A DNA stretch of 64,000 bases, from contig NZ_CP070351.1 in the NCBI RefSeq assembly GCF_016919385.1, positions 1,054,001 to 1,118,000 of the forward strand. The letters run 5' to 3'. The position numbers and the translations under genes are program-made. The notes beneath the pieces were generated by a model. That model worked only from the letters and a program-made list of their open reading frames with translations, was not told the origin of the DNA and made no database searches. Source of the DNA: Gordonia sp. PDNC005. GTDB lineage: Bacteria; Actinomycetota; Actinomycetes; Mycobacteriales; Mycobacteriaceae. Shown here piece after piece: positions 1 to 7,751 of the stretch. The number at the start of each line of letters is the position of its first letter. The first letter of the stretch is position 1.

Positions 1-794
1 GTCGGTTCAGTGCTGAGGGCGCACGGCCGATCGGAGACGAAGCAGACGTCGTCGGCAGGCCACCACCAGCCGCACGAGGACACCATCGCTGACTGAAGGT
101 CGAGAACGGCGTCGCATGCGGGTGTGAGGTCGGCGAGGCCGAGCTCTCGGATGATGCTGAAGTACGCGACCCGGTAGGCCTCCTGTTGGCCTAGCCAGGT
201 GACCACGCCGGTCTGAGGCTCTACGAGGCGCTTGATCCCGGTGACCACACTGTCGACGAGCGTGGTGCGTAGGCTCTCCCAGATCGATTGTCTGAGCAGC
301 GTGTAGACGTCTGGGTCCGGGATGTACGGCTCGTAGGACGCGTAGCGCCAAGTGGGCGTGTTGCCCGGCGGATAGAACTGGCTGGGAAACGGATCGGTGT
401 CGGCACGACGCCTGATCCGAGCCTTCATCGTTCGATGCGACGCACTGAACAACTCAGTGACGCCCGACGTCATGGACTCCGGACCTTCGTGCAGGGTCCG
501 CATGATGTCGAGAGCCGCGCCGGGCGACGGGGTCCAGATCACCTCCGGCCGGCGAAGACCCGCGAGAGCGTAGATGTCGCCGATCGCCGCCTCGGCTGCC
601 GACACGTCGGCAGGGTCGCAGGAGAGACCCCGCTGGAGCCAAGGTTCGCGCAGTGCCTTCGCGGACTCGACGAGGTCGTCGGTGCGGTCGACACGAGGCG
701 GTCGGGATGCTGCGCGGCGTCGTGCGCCGCGGCCGGAGGTCACGCCTGTGAGGCGGTGGCCGCCTTTCCACTTGAGATCATGGTGAAAGACCAT
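1..794 (-). CDS. Partial DUF6745-like hypothetical protein (3' end outside window)
   Basis: A reading frame on the minus strand is open from an ATG at 794 to the left window edge (about 264 codons, no stop), so the C-terminus lies outside. Features seen are a basic N-terminal stretch, then GLRRPEVIWTPSP near residue 80, a conserved-looking middle (TPTWRYASYEPYIPDP) and a Trp-rich motif CGWWWPADDVCFVSDRP near the visible end. The 'P-x-W-x-x-SP' and 'WWWP...RP' patterns recall the DUF6745 family, which has no known function. The frame has ordinary amino-acid composition, whereas the other frames here translate to Arg/Pro-rich shadow protein. The start is uncertain because the frame stays open upstream of 794. 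The family assignment is from memory of the motif pattern only. Confidence 0.55.
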   Translation of the reverse strand, partial: MVFHHDLKWKGGHRLTGVTSGRGARRRAASRPPRVDRTDDLVESAKALREPWLQRGLSCDPADVSAAEAAIGDIYALAGLRRPEVIWTPSPGAALDIMRTLHEGPESMTSGVTELFSASHRTMKARIRRRADTDPFPSQFYPPGNTPTWRYASYEPYIPDPDVYTLLRQSIWESLRTTLVDSVVTGIKRLVEPQTGVVTWLGQQEAYRVAYFSIIRELGLADLTPACDAVLDLQSAMVSSCGWWWPADDVCFVSDRPCALSTEP

Positions 795-854
795 GACACG
801 GATTCGTAAGAAGCGCAACGGCTTGCTCGCGTGACCGCTTCGGAAGCCCCGGTG

Positions 855-884
855 TTGGGGCGTGCGGGGCAGGTGCGCTAATGT
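855..884 (+). promoter_or_regulatory. Candidate promoter of the tRNA-Arg gene
   Basis: TTGGGG (855-860) and TAATGT (879-884) are separated by 18 bases, a sigma70-like spacing. The predicted transcription start would lie about 10 bases before the mature tRNA 5' end at 901, as expected for a short tRNA leader. Confidence 0.5.
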
Positions 885-900
885 TGCTCTCGCTTGACCC

Positions 901-973
901 GCCCCCCTAGCTCAGGGGATAGAGCGTCTGCCTCCGGAGCAGAAGGTCGCAGGTTCGAATCCTGCGGGGGGCA
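901..973 (+). tRNA. tRNA-Arg (CCG)
   Basis: A complete cloverleaf can be drawn. Acceptor stem GCCCCCC (901-907) pairs with GGGGGGC (966-972), with discriminator A at 973. The D arm is GCTC-loop-GAGC, the anticodon stem TCTGC/GCAGA encloses the loop CTCCGGA with anticodon CCG (arginine), and the T arm is GCAGG-TTCGAAT-CCTGC. The 3' CCA is not encoded, as is usual in actinobacteria. A terminator-like hairpin follows at 1058. Confidence 0.97.
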
Positions 974-1057
974 CTGTGACATCCTCGCCGACTTCCGGTC
1001 GGTGTGCGCCCGATTGGTTTGAACCACTTCACGTGGACGCACCAAGTATCTGTCCAG

Positions 1058-1081
1058 CCCACGCCTCGTGCGTGGGTTTTT
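1058..1081 (+). terminator. Intrinsic terminator downstream of tRNA-Arg
   Basis: CCCACGC (1058-1064) pairs with GCGTGGG (1070-1076) around a 5-base loop, followed directly by five T (1077-1081). This is a classical rho-independent terminator in the tRNA orientation. Confidence 0.8.
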
Positions 1082-1103
1082 CAGTTGGCCTGGGCGCGCT
1101 CCC

Positions 1104-1170
1104 AAACTCAGTACTGAGATGAGTACTCGAGGGCAATATTCCCTCGAGCGCCGATATCAGTACTGAGTTT
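1104..1170. repeat. Nested inverted repeat between tRNA-Arg and the VOC gene
   Basis: Outer arms AAACTCAGTACTGA (1104-1117) and TCAGTACTGAGTTT (1157-1170) are perfect 14-base complements. Inside them CTCGAGGG (1126-1133) and CCCTCGAG (1141-1148) form a second perfect 8-base hairpin around CAATATT. The left outer arm also contains the 12-base palindrome CTCAGTACTGAG. It sits just past the 3' end of the minus-strand VOC gene, so it may act as that gene's terminator, but the double symmetry could also be a protein-binding site. Confidence 0.7.
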
Positions 1171-1182
1171 CGGAGAGTCGGC

Positions 1183-1551
1183 TCAGAGATACGGCTGCGT
1201 CAGCATTTCCAGCAGATGGCCTGACGGATCCTTGAAGTACACGCGCTTGCCTTCGTCCGTGGAGATCTCGCCCGGGCGCGTCATCTGCGGGTCGGCCCAG
1301 TGCTCCACAGCGAGCGTCGTGAGGGCGTTGTACCCGCGGTCGAACTCGTCGTCGTTCATGAGGAACGCCATGTGAATCGGATCGTTGACCGGTGCTGGCG
1401 CGAACTGCAACAACGTGTCGTCGTCGAGTTGAATGTTGATGAACGGGCCCCAGTTCGGAGCGGGCCGCGCGCCGAGAACGGCGAGATAGAAGTCGGCAGA
1501 CAACGCGGGGTCGTGCGCGCCGATGATGGTGTGATTGAAACTGACTGGCAT
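1183..1551 (-). CDS. VOC (glyoxalase/bleomycin-resistance) family protein
   Basis: A 122-residue single-domain protein, typical length for the vicinal oxygen chelate fold. The N-terminus (FNHTIIGAHDPALSADFY) and the C-terminal KRVYFKDPSGHLLEML, carrying the 'DP.GH..E' metal/edge motif, match glyoxalase/dioxygenase-superfamily members. The substrate cannot be read from sequence; such proteins range from glyoxalases to antibiotic-binding proteins. It is transcribed divergently from the FAD oxidoreductase gene at 1735, and nested inverted repeats lie beyond its 3' end. The ribosome binding site is weak. Confidence 0.85.
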   Translation of the reverse strand: MPVSFNHTIIGAHDPALSADFYLAVLGARPAPNWGPFINIQLDDDTLLQFAPAPVNDPIHMAFLMNDDEFDRGYNALTTLAVEHWADPQMTRPGEISTDEGKRVYFKDPSGHLLEMLTQPYL

Positions 1552-1667
1552 GGTGAGACTTTTCGTCTACGGCACCTCCATGTCTGACGCAGTCCGTCAC
1601 CGACACGCGATGCTGACGCCGACGTTATCAGGCCGTGACTGCTGTGATCCACTGCATAGTGGAGGGG

Positions 1668-1694
1668 TGTCACAGGCAGGCACCGGGCGGTGTC
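1668..1694 (+). promoter_or_regulatory. Probable ECF41-type promoter for the oxidoreductase-sigma operon
   Basis: TGTCACA (1668-1674) is followed after exactly 16 bases by TGTC (1691-1694). From memory, the published ECF41 promoter signature is TGTCACA with a CGTC -10 element about 16 bases away, so this differs by one base. It lies 40 bases upstream of the oxidoreductase start, and the ECF41-type sigma gene is the second gene of the operon, so autoregulation is the natural inference. Confidence 0.6.
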
Positions 1695-1734
1695 CCATGT
1701 ATGTCAACCACCGACGCTTAAGGGAGGCCACACC

Positions 1735-2775
1735 ATGGACATCGTGATCGCAGGGGCCGGATACGCAGGAACTGTCGCGGCGAATCTGTTGGCACGCAAG
1801 GGAAACGGATTGACGGTCACAGTTGTCAGTCCGCACTCCGAATTCGTCGAGCGAGTCCGGCTGCACCAGGAGATCGCCGGAAGCGGACCGGCGACGCGGC
1901 CGTTGTCAGAGATGCTCGACAGCCGTGTTGTGCACCGGAAGGCCGCGGTGGAGAAGGTCGGCGACGGTGTCGTCGAGCTGTCGGACGGCACGTCGCTCGA
2001 CTTCGACCGAATGATCTACGCGGTCGGAAGTTCGGCCACTGCACCCGAGGGAACCCTCGCGGTCGGAGACGTTGAACAAGCACGCGAGGCCGCTCGACGC
2101 CTACGTGCCCTCGAAGAAGGGGCGACGGTGACGGTCGTCGGGGCCGGACTGACCGGAATCGAAGCGGCGTCCGAGGTCGCCGAGCAGCGACCCGACGTGG
2201 CCGTTCGGCTCGTCGGCGACGAGCTCGGCGCGTCGCTCGGAGATGCTGCGCGGCGCAGAGTCTCCGAGGTGTTGTCGTCTCTGGGCGTCGAGGTCGTCCG
2301 CGGGACTTGGACGACTGCCGACAACTCGGACCTCACACTCTGGGCGGTGGCCGCGCAGGTCAGCGACCTGGCCGCGCGCAGCGGCCTCGACACCGACGAG
2401 ATGGGCAGAGTGCGAGTCGATCCACAGCTTCGCAGTACGAGTCACCCGAACGTGTACGCGGTCGGCGACGCCGCCGCGGTAGCGGGAACACGGGCCAGCT
2501 GTCAGGCCGCCCTGCCGCAGGGCGCGCACGCTGCGAAGAACGTGCTCCGGGAGCTCCGCGGCGATGAGCCGAAGCGGTTCTCGATGTCGTTCGTCGGGCA
2601 GAACGTGTCGCTCGGGCGCCGGAACGCAGTGATTCAGCACGCGCACCGCAACGATGAGCCGACGCGCATCTGGTTCGGAGGTCGGCCGGGCGCGTATTTC
2701 AAGGAGCAGGTCTGCAAGTTCGCGGCGACATCGGCCCGCAAGGGTTCCGCGGTGGCGATTCCGGGTCCACGATGA
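1735..2775 (+). CDS. FAD/NAD(P)-dependent oxidoreductase (ECF41-associated)
   Basis: A 346-residue pyridine-nucleotide-disulfide-type flavoprotein (NDH-2/AIF-like). The N-terminal dinucleotide fold (IVIAGAGYAGTVAANLLA) binds FAD. A second fold near residue 130 (VTVVGAGLTGIEAASEVAE) binds NAD(P)H, and NVYAVGDAAAV is the C-terminal FAD-contact motif. I chose the ATG at 1735 because AGGGAGG lies a few bases upstream; an in-frame extension to 1690 has no such support. The stop overlaps the sigma-factor ATG by 4 bases (ATGA). ECF41 sigma factors are typically paired with carboxymuconolactone decarboxylases, oxidoreductases or epimerases, and this gene fills that slot. The physiological substrate is unknown. 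Confidence 0.88.
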   Translation: MDIVIAGAGYAGTVAANLLARKGNGLTVTVVSPHSEFVERVRLHQEIAGSGPATRPLSEMLDSRVVHRKAAVEKVGDGVVELSDGTSLDFDRMIYAVGSSATAPEGTLAVGDVEQAREAARRLRALEEGATVTVVGAGLTGIEAASEVAEQRPDVAVRLVGDELGASLGDAARRRVSEVLSSLGVEVVRGTWTTADNSDLTLWAVAAQVSDLAARSGLDTDEMGRVRVDPQLRSTSHPNVYAVGDAAAVAGTRASCQAALPQGAHAAKNVLRELRGDEPKRFSMSFVGQNVSLGRRNAVIQHAHRNDEPTRIWFGGRPGAYFKEQVCKFAATSARKGSAVAIPGPR

Positions 2776-3632
2776 CCGACGAGTTCGTAGAGAATCGGCC
2801 CCTGCTGTTCTCGATCGCGTACGAGATACTCGGCTCGGTGGCCGATGCGGAGGACGTCGTCTCCGAGAGTTGGCTGCGGTGGCGTGACGTCGATCAGGCG
2901 AGCATCGCCAACCCGCGCGCGTACCTGGCGCGGATCGTCACTCGGCAGGCGTTGAACGCGGCGCGGTCGGCTGCCCGTCGGCGTGAGGACTACGTCGGGC
3001 CGTGGTTGCCGGAGCCTCTCGAAACGGCATCCGGCGATGCCCTCGACCACGTTTTGACGGGAGAAGCTGTCACCACCGCGATGCTGCTCGTCCTCGAATC
3101 GTTGACTCCCGCCGAGCGGGCGGTCTTTGTGCTTCGCGAGGTCTTCGCGTTCGAGTACAGCGAGATCGCGGCGGCTGTCGACAAGTCGGAGCCCGCGGTC
3201 AGGCAGATCGCCAGTCGCGCGCGAAATCACGTGCGCGCGAGGCGAAGCGCGGCTGTTGCGGAACCGTCACAGGCGCAAGCCGTCGCCGAACAGTTCCTCG
3301 CGAGCGCCATCACCGGCGACGTTCAGGGGCTTATGGACACACTTGCTCCGGGCGCGGTGTTCCTCGGTGACGGCGGCGGGGTCGTCTCGGCTGCGCGACG
3401 CCCCGTGCACGGAGCCGACCGAGTCGCACGACTGCTCGTCGGTCTGCTCGCGAAGGGGGCGGAGATGGGCGAGATGGGCTTCCGGGTGACCGTCGTCAAT
3501 GGAATGCCCGCGGTGATCTCGTCGATAAATGGCGTGATCGACAATGTCACCTGTATCGAGGTCGTCGAGGATCGAGTCACCGCGGTGTACGCCGTCCGAA
3601 ACCCGGCGAAACTCAGATCTCTGAGCCTCTGA
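2772..3632 (+). CDS. ECF41-group RNA polymerase sigma factor (SigJ-like)
   Basis: A 286-residue sigma factor. Region 2 is at the N-terminus (ENRPLLFSIAYEILGSVADA.. and AYLARIVTRQALN), region 4 spans about residues 110-155 (LTPAERAVFVLREVFAF), and a SnoaL-like C-terminal extension of about 110 residues follows. Three ECF41 signatures are visible: WLPEPL in the linker, DGGG in the extension, and NPAKL close to the C-terminus. The family is characterised by this fused SnoaL-like domain, which modulates sigma activity in place of a separate anti-sigma factor. It is translationally coupled (4-base overlap) to the upstream flavoprotein, and the probable cognate promoter lies at 1668. The activating signal is unknown. 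Confidence 0.92.
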   Translation: MTDEFVENRPLLFSIAYEILGSVADAEDVVSESWLRWRDVDQASIANPRAYLARIVTRQALNAARSAARRREDYVGPWLPEPLETASGDALDHVLTGEAVTTAMLLVLESLTPAERAVFVLREVFAFEYSEIAAAVDKSEPAVRQIASRARNHVRARRSAAVAEPSQAQAVAEQFLASAITGDVQGLMDTLAPGAVFLGDGGGVVSAARRPVHGADRVARLLVGLLAKGAEMGEMGFRVTVVNGMPAVISSINGVIDNVTCIEVVEDRVTAVYAVRNPAKLRSLSL

Positions 3633-3711
3633 CGGCAGAAGGTGTGGCTGCCGTGGCCGCGGTCGCGACGAGTGCGGCGGGCGCGCTCGCCGTCCGCCTA
3701 CGATCGAAGCC

Positions 3712-4542
3712 ATGAGCGCACCCCACTCCCGAACGCTTGATCGCGACACTGTCCTCTGTGTCTCGCTCGCCGCCCGGCCGTCCAACATCGGGACGCGGTT
3801 TCACAACTATCTGTACAACGAGCTCGGTCTCAACTACGTCTACAAGGCGTTTGCGCCCGCCGACATCGAGGCGGCGGTCACCGGGATCCGAGGTCTGCCG
3901 ATCCGCGGTGCGGCGGTGTCGATGCCGTACAAGGAAGCGGTGATTCCGCTGGTCGACGTCCTCGAGAGGTCGGCTGCGGCGATCGATTCGGTGAACACGA
4001 TCGTGAACGACGACGGCGTCCTCCGGGCGTACAACACCGACTACCAGGCGGTGGCGGACCTGCTCGCGGCCTCGTCGTTCGATCGGGCGGCCCCGGTCGC
4101 AGTGGCGGGCAGCGGCGGTATGGCGAAGGCCGTCGTCGCCGCGTTGCGTGACGAGGGGTTCACCGATGTCACGGTCGTAGCGCGAAACGTCGAGACCGGC
4201 GGTGCCCTCGCCGCCAAGTATGGATTCACGCACACCGTGGAGCTGGGCGATGCCCGCCCGACGACGTTGGTGAACGCGACACCGATCGGAATGGCCGGCG
4301 GACCGGCAGCGGAGGATCTCCCGTTCCCGCAGGACGCGGTTGATGCCGCGCACGCCGCACTCGACGTCGTCGCGATGCCCCCGACCACGCCGCTGGTCCG
4401 CGCCCTCCGTGCCCGTGGTGCGGAGGTCATCAGCGGTGACGCGGTCATCGCCGGTCAGGCGGCGGAACAGTTCACGCTCTACACGGGGATCGCGCCGTCG
4501 CCGGATCAGGTTCGTGCGGCGTCGGAGTATTCGCGGGCCTAA
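3712..4542 (+). CDS. Shikimate 5-dehydrogenase family protein
   Basis: A 276-residue AroE-fold protein. The N-terminal substrate domain carries the catalytic-lysine motif SMPYKEAV (about residue 70) and NTIV with a distal NTDY, the usual shikimate-contact Asn and Asp positions. The C-terminal Rossmann domain has a GSGGMAKAVVAAL nucleotide loop. It is divergent from housekeeping AroE and lacks aro neighbours, so it may be one of the AroE-like paralogues with another substrate. A TACGAT -10-like hexamer (3699-3704) ends seven bases before the ATG, suggesting a leaderless transcript. The following DUF1304 gene starts 9 bases downstream. Confidence 0.8.
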   Translation: MSAPHSRTLDRDTVLCVSLAARPSNIGTRFHNYLYNELGLNYVYKAFAPADIEAAVTGIRGLPIRGAAVSMPYKEAVIPLVDVLERSAAAIDSVNTIVNDDGVLRAYNTDYQAVADLLAASSFDRAAPVAVAGSGGMAKAVVAALRDEGFTDVTVVARNVETGGALAAKYGFTHTVELGDARPTTLVNATPIGMAGGPAAEDLPFPQDAVDAAHAALDVVAMPPTTPLVRALRARGAEVISGDAVIAGQAAEQFTLYTGIAPSPDQVRAASEYSRA

Positions 4543-4551
4543 GCTGTCAGA

Positions 4552-4938
4552 GTGCTCATCGCAGGTCTCGTCTTCGCCGCAGTAGCGGCCCTCGTCCACG
4601 TCTTCATCTTCTATCTCGAGTCCATCGCGTGGACGACGCCTCGGGCGCGTGCCGTGTTCGGGACCTCCGAGCCTGAAGCGGAAGCCACCAAGGCACTGGC
4701 GCTCAACCAGGGCTTCTACAACCTCTTCCTCGCGGTCCTCGTCGGTGCAGGCATCGTCGTGCTCGCCGCGGGGCAACAGGCTGTCGGTGCGACGCTGGTC
4801 TTCGCGGGTGCGGGAAGCATGGTGGCGGCAGGCATCGTGTTGATCGTGTCGGACCCGTCGAAGACGTCGGCCGCCCTCAAACAGCTCGTCCCGCCCGCGA
4901 TCGGCGTGCTGCTCCTCGCGATCGGAGTGATGGCGTGA
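4552..4938 (+). CDS. DUF1304 family membrane protein
   Basis: A 128-residue protein with four hydrophobic segments: residues 1-22, about 55-75, 80-100 and 110-128. The sequence AALVHVFIFYLESIAW followed by a cytosolic segment and LNQGFYNLFLA is characteristic of DUF1304 integral membrane proteins, which have no established function. It starts with GTG at 4552. The stop overlaps the GTG of the downstream dehalogenase gene (GTGA), so the two are probably translated together. Confidence 0.8.
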   Translation: MLIAGLVFAAVAALVHVFIFYLESIAWTTPRARAVFGTSEPEAEATKALALNQGFYNLFLAVLVGAGIVVLAAGQQAVGATLVFAGAGSMVAAGIVLIVSDPSKTSAALKQLVPPAIGVLLLAIGVMA

Positions 4939-5621
4939 TCAAGGTTCTCGCCTTCGACACCTTCGGGACGGTCGCCGACTGGTACACCGGTGTGTCGACG
5001 ACCCTCGCGGATACCTTCCCCGATCTCGACGCGTCCAAACTCGCGCTCGACTGGCGACGCACATACGTTCCGGGCCTGCTCGAGGTCGAGTCCGGTGAGC
5101 GTCCGTGGACGCTGCTCGACGACCTGCATCGCGAATCGCTGCAGCGTCTGCTCGCCGACTCGTACGGTGTCGCCCCGACCGCCGCGCAGCTCGATGCCGC
5201 TGTCCACGCGTGGCACGTCCTGCCGGGATGGCCGGATTCGTCTGACGGGCTCCGTCGACTCAAGACTCGCTTCACGATCGGGGCACTCAGCAACGGCAAT
5301 GTCGCATTGCTGACTGAGATGGCTAAGAACGCCGACTTCCCGTGGGACTTCGTCGGTGGCGCCGACCTGTGGCGGCACTACAAACCCGCGGCGGAGGTGT
5401 ACCTCGGCGTAGCGGAGCTCATGCAGGTGCGGCCGGAAGAGGTCCTGATGGTCGCGACTCACGTCTCCGATCTCGCAGCGGCCCGATCGTTCGGACTTCA
5501 GACCGCGTACATCGAACGGCCCCGCGAGTGGGGACCGGAGCCGAAGCCCGCCGAACGCAATCCGCTCGACCTGTTCCACGTCGCCGGCATCGATCAACTG
5601 GCTGACGCCCTCGGCTGCTGA
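4935..5621 (+). CDS. Haloacid dehalogenase type II (HAD superfamily hydrolase)
   Basis: A 228-residue HAD protein. Motif I is AFDTFGT with the nucleophile Asp8 (the family usually has D-x-Y/F-G-T). Motif II is the Ser/Asn in GALSNGN, a Lys near HYKPAAEVY corresponds to motif III, and VATHVSDLAAARSFGLQTAYI corresponds to the Asp-containing motif IV. It resembles (S)-2-haloacid dehalogenases. It starts at GTG 4935, overlapping the DUF1304 stop. The physiological substrate may be a haloacid or a phosphate ester; sequence alone does not separate these. It converges with the next gene. Confidence 0.85.
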   Translation: MIKVLAFDTFGTVADWYTGVSTTLADTFPDLDASKLALDWRRTYVPGLLEVESGERPWTLLDDLHRESLQRLLADSYGVAPTAAQLDAAVHAWHVLPGWPDSSDGLRRLKTRFTIGALSNGNVALLTEMAKNADFPWDFVGGADLWRHYKPAAEVYLGVAELMQVRPEEVLMVATHVSDLAAARSFGLQTAYIERPREWGPEPKPAERNPLDLFHVAGIDQLADALGC

Positions 5622-5631
5622 GGTCAGTGCA

Positions 5632-6240
5632 CTAGTCGATCCGGCGGCCGGAGATCGTCAGCAGCAGGTCGAGGGCTGTTCCCTCCACGTCCCGACCCTC
5701 ACCCGCCACGTATTCGCAGTCGGTGGCGATCAGACGCAGCCCATCGGCGCGCTCGGCTCCTCCTCCCCAGCTGACAGCGGTCTTCAATTGATAGTCCAGT
5801 GCGTCGAGGACGGCGTCCACTGGGTAGTCGCCGACGAGCCCGAGGGGCCGCCGGACGTCTTCGCCGTGGACGATCGCCTCGACCAACCGGGTTGCGGGCG
5901 GCGCCGGGGGAGTGCGAGTGAGCTCGGCGGCGGCACGGAGGTCGGCGACAAGGTCTGCCGGTCGGCGACGGAGACGTCGCCGAACCCCGAGGTCGTTGGC
6001 CCGGTCGAAGTCGAAACGTGCGAGCACCATGTCGCGGACGAACGTGAGACGACCCATGTGTGCGGTGTCGACGATGTGCGCGACGACGTCGGCGACATCC
6101 CAGCCGGGGCACAGAGACGCTGTCTGCCACATCTCGTCGGGGATCTCTGCGAGGTTGTCGGCGAGTCGCCGACGTTCGTCGTGGACCGCCGTCCACACAT
6201 CCCGGCGGTTGAGTCTCATTGATGGGCCCATGCCGTCCAT
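5632..6240 (-). CDS. Maleylpyruvate isomerase/DinB-like (TIGR03083) protein
   Basis: A 202-residue member of the mycothiol-dependent maleylpyruvate isomerase N-terminal/DinB-like four-helix family. The LCPGWDVADVVAHIVDTAHM segment provides the first metal-ligand His, and VEAIVHGEDVRRPLG provides the second His region. Such proteins in actinobacteria often use mycothiol as cofactor; the reaction here is unknown. In-frame ATGs at 6240, 6231 and 6219 are all possible starts and none has a strong Shine-Dalgarno sequence. It is divergent from the membrane-anchored protein gene at 6347. Confidence 0.78.
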   Translation of the reverse strand: MDGMGPSMRLNRRDVWTAVHDERRRLADNLAEIPDEMWQTASLCPGWDVADVVAHIVDTAHMGRLTFVRDMVLARFDFDRANDLGVRRRLRRRPADLVADLRAAAELTRTPPAPPATRLVEAIVHGEDVRRPLGLVGDYPVDAVLDALDYQLKTAVSWGGGAERADGLRLIATDCEYVAGEGRDVEGTALDLLLTISGRRID

Positions 6241-6346
6241 TGTCGACCGAACAGATCAATCGCGAAGGCATTCGCGGAGTCTTGTCGTGTTGTCGACGTC
6301 CGTCGGACGACCGAACTGTGCCTTTGCCGCCGATACGATGCGAATC

Positions 6347-7702
6347 GTGAGCACACCCGGGAGAGCGGACGAAGCGTCAGGCGAAGCGCGGCTGCACACG
6401 TCGGTCGTGGGTGGGGTGATCGCGCTCGCGCTGACCGCCGTCGTGTCGGCATTGGCGGGTTCGGTGACCGCGGCGGATGTTGTCGAGCCGCTCCCGGTGC
6501 TGGTGTGGCTTCCGGTCACGTCCTGTGTCATCTCGGTGCTGGCGATTCTAGCGGCGGGATGGGACCTCACGGGTCGGGGAGCGTCGTCCGCACTTCGGGC
6601 CACGGCAGTTCTCGCAGCATTCGCACCCTTGGCTGTCGTGGCCGCCGCCTCAGGCGACTGGAGTGGCGCCCGATTCGTCGATGAGGCGGGCTCGGTCGTC
6701 TGGACGCTCACTGGGGTTGTCGCGTCGTCGTCGGCGTTGCTCGTGTGGGCGGGGGCACCGCGTCGAGGACCTCGCGGATCCGTGGGCCTCGGAATCGCGA
6801 GCGGAGCGGGCTGCGCGATGCTTGTCGTGCTGCTGGCGACTGCAGCCGCTGTGCCGTACCTCCAGACGACGGAGGCGGTGGTTCTCAGCGAGGGCTCGCA
6901 GACGTCTGAGCCCGCAGACGTGGGGACACCCGGATACCGGCTGTCCGTCGCCGGACCGATCCATGCGGTCGGCCCGGGGTTCGCTCATGTACGCGGCTCG
7001 ACCCTCGAGGTGATCGACGGGCCGGCCGGGACACCGGTGTGGTCGTACGACCTCGGCGAGGTCACGGATTCCAGCCCGACAGCGGTCGTCGATGCGTCGA
7101 CGAATCGGACCCCGACGGTGACTGTCCAGCGAGGACACTTCGTCGCGGTGCTCGACTCGTTCTCCGGCCGGGTCGAAGACACTCGATGGGCGGGCGACTC
7201 GGCAGTCGACGACCGCGCCTCGTACAGCGACCTCGTCTACAACGGCTCTCAGCTGGAGGTGTCGACTCTGCCCGGCGAGTCGGTGACCGAAGCCGTCATC
7301 CGCGACCCGCACGGGGTGAGGATCGACGCGTTCACGATTCCAGGTCCTGTCGAAGCAACCGCGCAGACGAACGATCGCCGGGTCCTCATCCAGTTCTCGC
7401 AGCAGGCTCCTCTGATTCGCATCATCGGATCTCAGACGACGATCCCGGTTGCACTTGCGCAGGGGCCCGACGGGCACCCACAGGACGTCGTCGCGATTGC
7501 ATCCCTGCGGGATCGATTTCTCATCGCGACGCACCGTGAGATCTTCACTGTCGACTCGGGTTCGGCCGCGATAGTGACGACAACACCTTCCCCGTGCGCA
7601 GCGAACGCGGCGATTCGGGCTCTGACGGTGGTGCGCGGAGCCGTGATCGTCACGTGTTCCGATGTCGCCACTGGTCGCAGCGAAGTGGTCGGGATGCGCT
7701 GA
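6347..7702 (+). CDS. Membrane-anchored protein with C-terminal beta-propeller-like domain
   Basis: A 451-residue protein. The first ~190 residues hold four hydrophobic segments (VVGGVIALALTAVVSALAG, LVWLPVTSCVISVLAILA, a third near ATAVLAAFAPLAVVAAA and a fourth near GCAMLVVLLATAAAVPYL). The rest is an extracytoplasmic region rich in beta-strand-like repeats (GPGFAHVRGSTLEVIDG, VTVQRGHFVAVLDSFSG), resembling PQQ-like or quinoprotein-type propellers. I do not recognise a named family. The GTG at 6347 is preferred over the ATG at 6338, because a TACGAT -10-like element (6334-6339) overlaps that ATG and would start a leaderless transcript at the GTG. Confidence 0.7.
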   Translation: MSTPGRADEASGEARLHTSVVGGVIALALTAVVSALAGSVTAADVVEPLPVLVWLPVTSCVISVLAILAAGWDLTGRGASSALRATAVLAAFAPLAVVAAASGDWSGARFVDEAGSVVWTLTGVVASSSALLVWAGAPRRGPRGSVGLGIASGAGCAMLVVLLATAAAVPYLQTTEAVVLSEGSQTSEPADVGTPGYRLSVAGPIHAVGPGFAHVRGSTLEVIDGPAGTPVWSYDLGEVTDSSPTAVVDASTNRTPTVTVQRGHFVAVLDSFSGRVEDTRWAGDSAVDDRASYSDLVYNGSQLEVSTLPGESVTEAVIRDPHGVRIDAFTIPGPVEATAQTNDRRVLIQFSQQAPLIRIIGSQTTIPVALAQGPDGHPQDVVAIASLRDRFLIATHREIFTVDSGSAAIVTTTPSPCAANAAIRALTVVRGAVIVTCSDVATGRSEVVGMR

Positions 7703-7751
7703 CCCCTGCCGATTGTCCAGAACCGCGTCGGGGCCAATAGGATAGGGACCC

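Noticed and set aside
7..351. Minus-strand and plus-strand Arg-rich ORFs in the first 0.8 kb
   Set aside because: They are out-of-frame shadows of the edge-running DUF6745-like gene, whose frame has normal composition.
878..1105. 75-codon minus-strand ORF containing PPQDSNLRPSAPEADALSP
   Set aside because: It is the antisense translation of the tRNA-Arg gene, a well-known spurious annotation.
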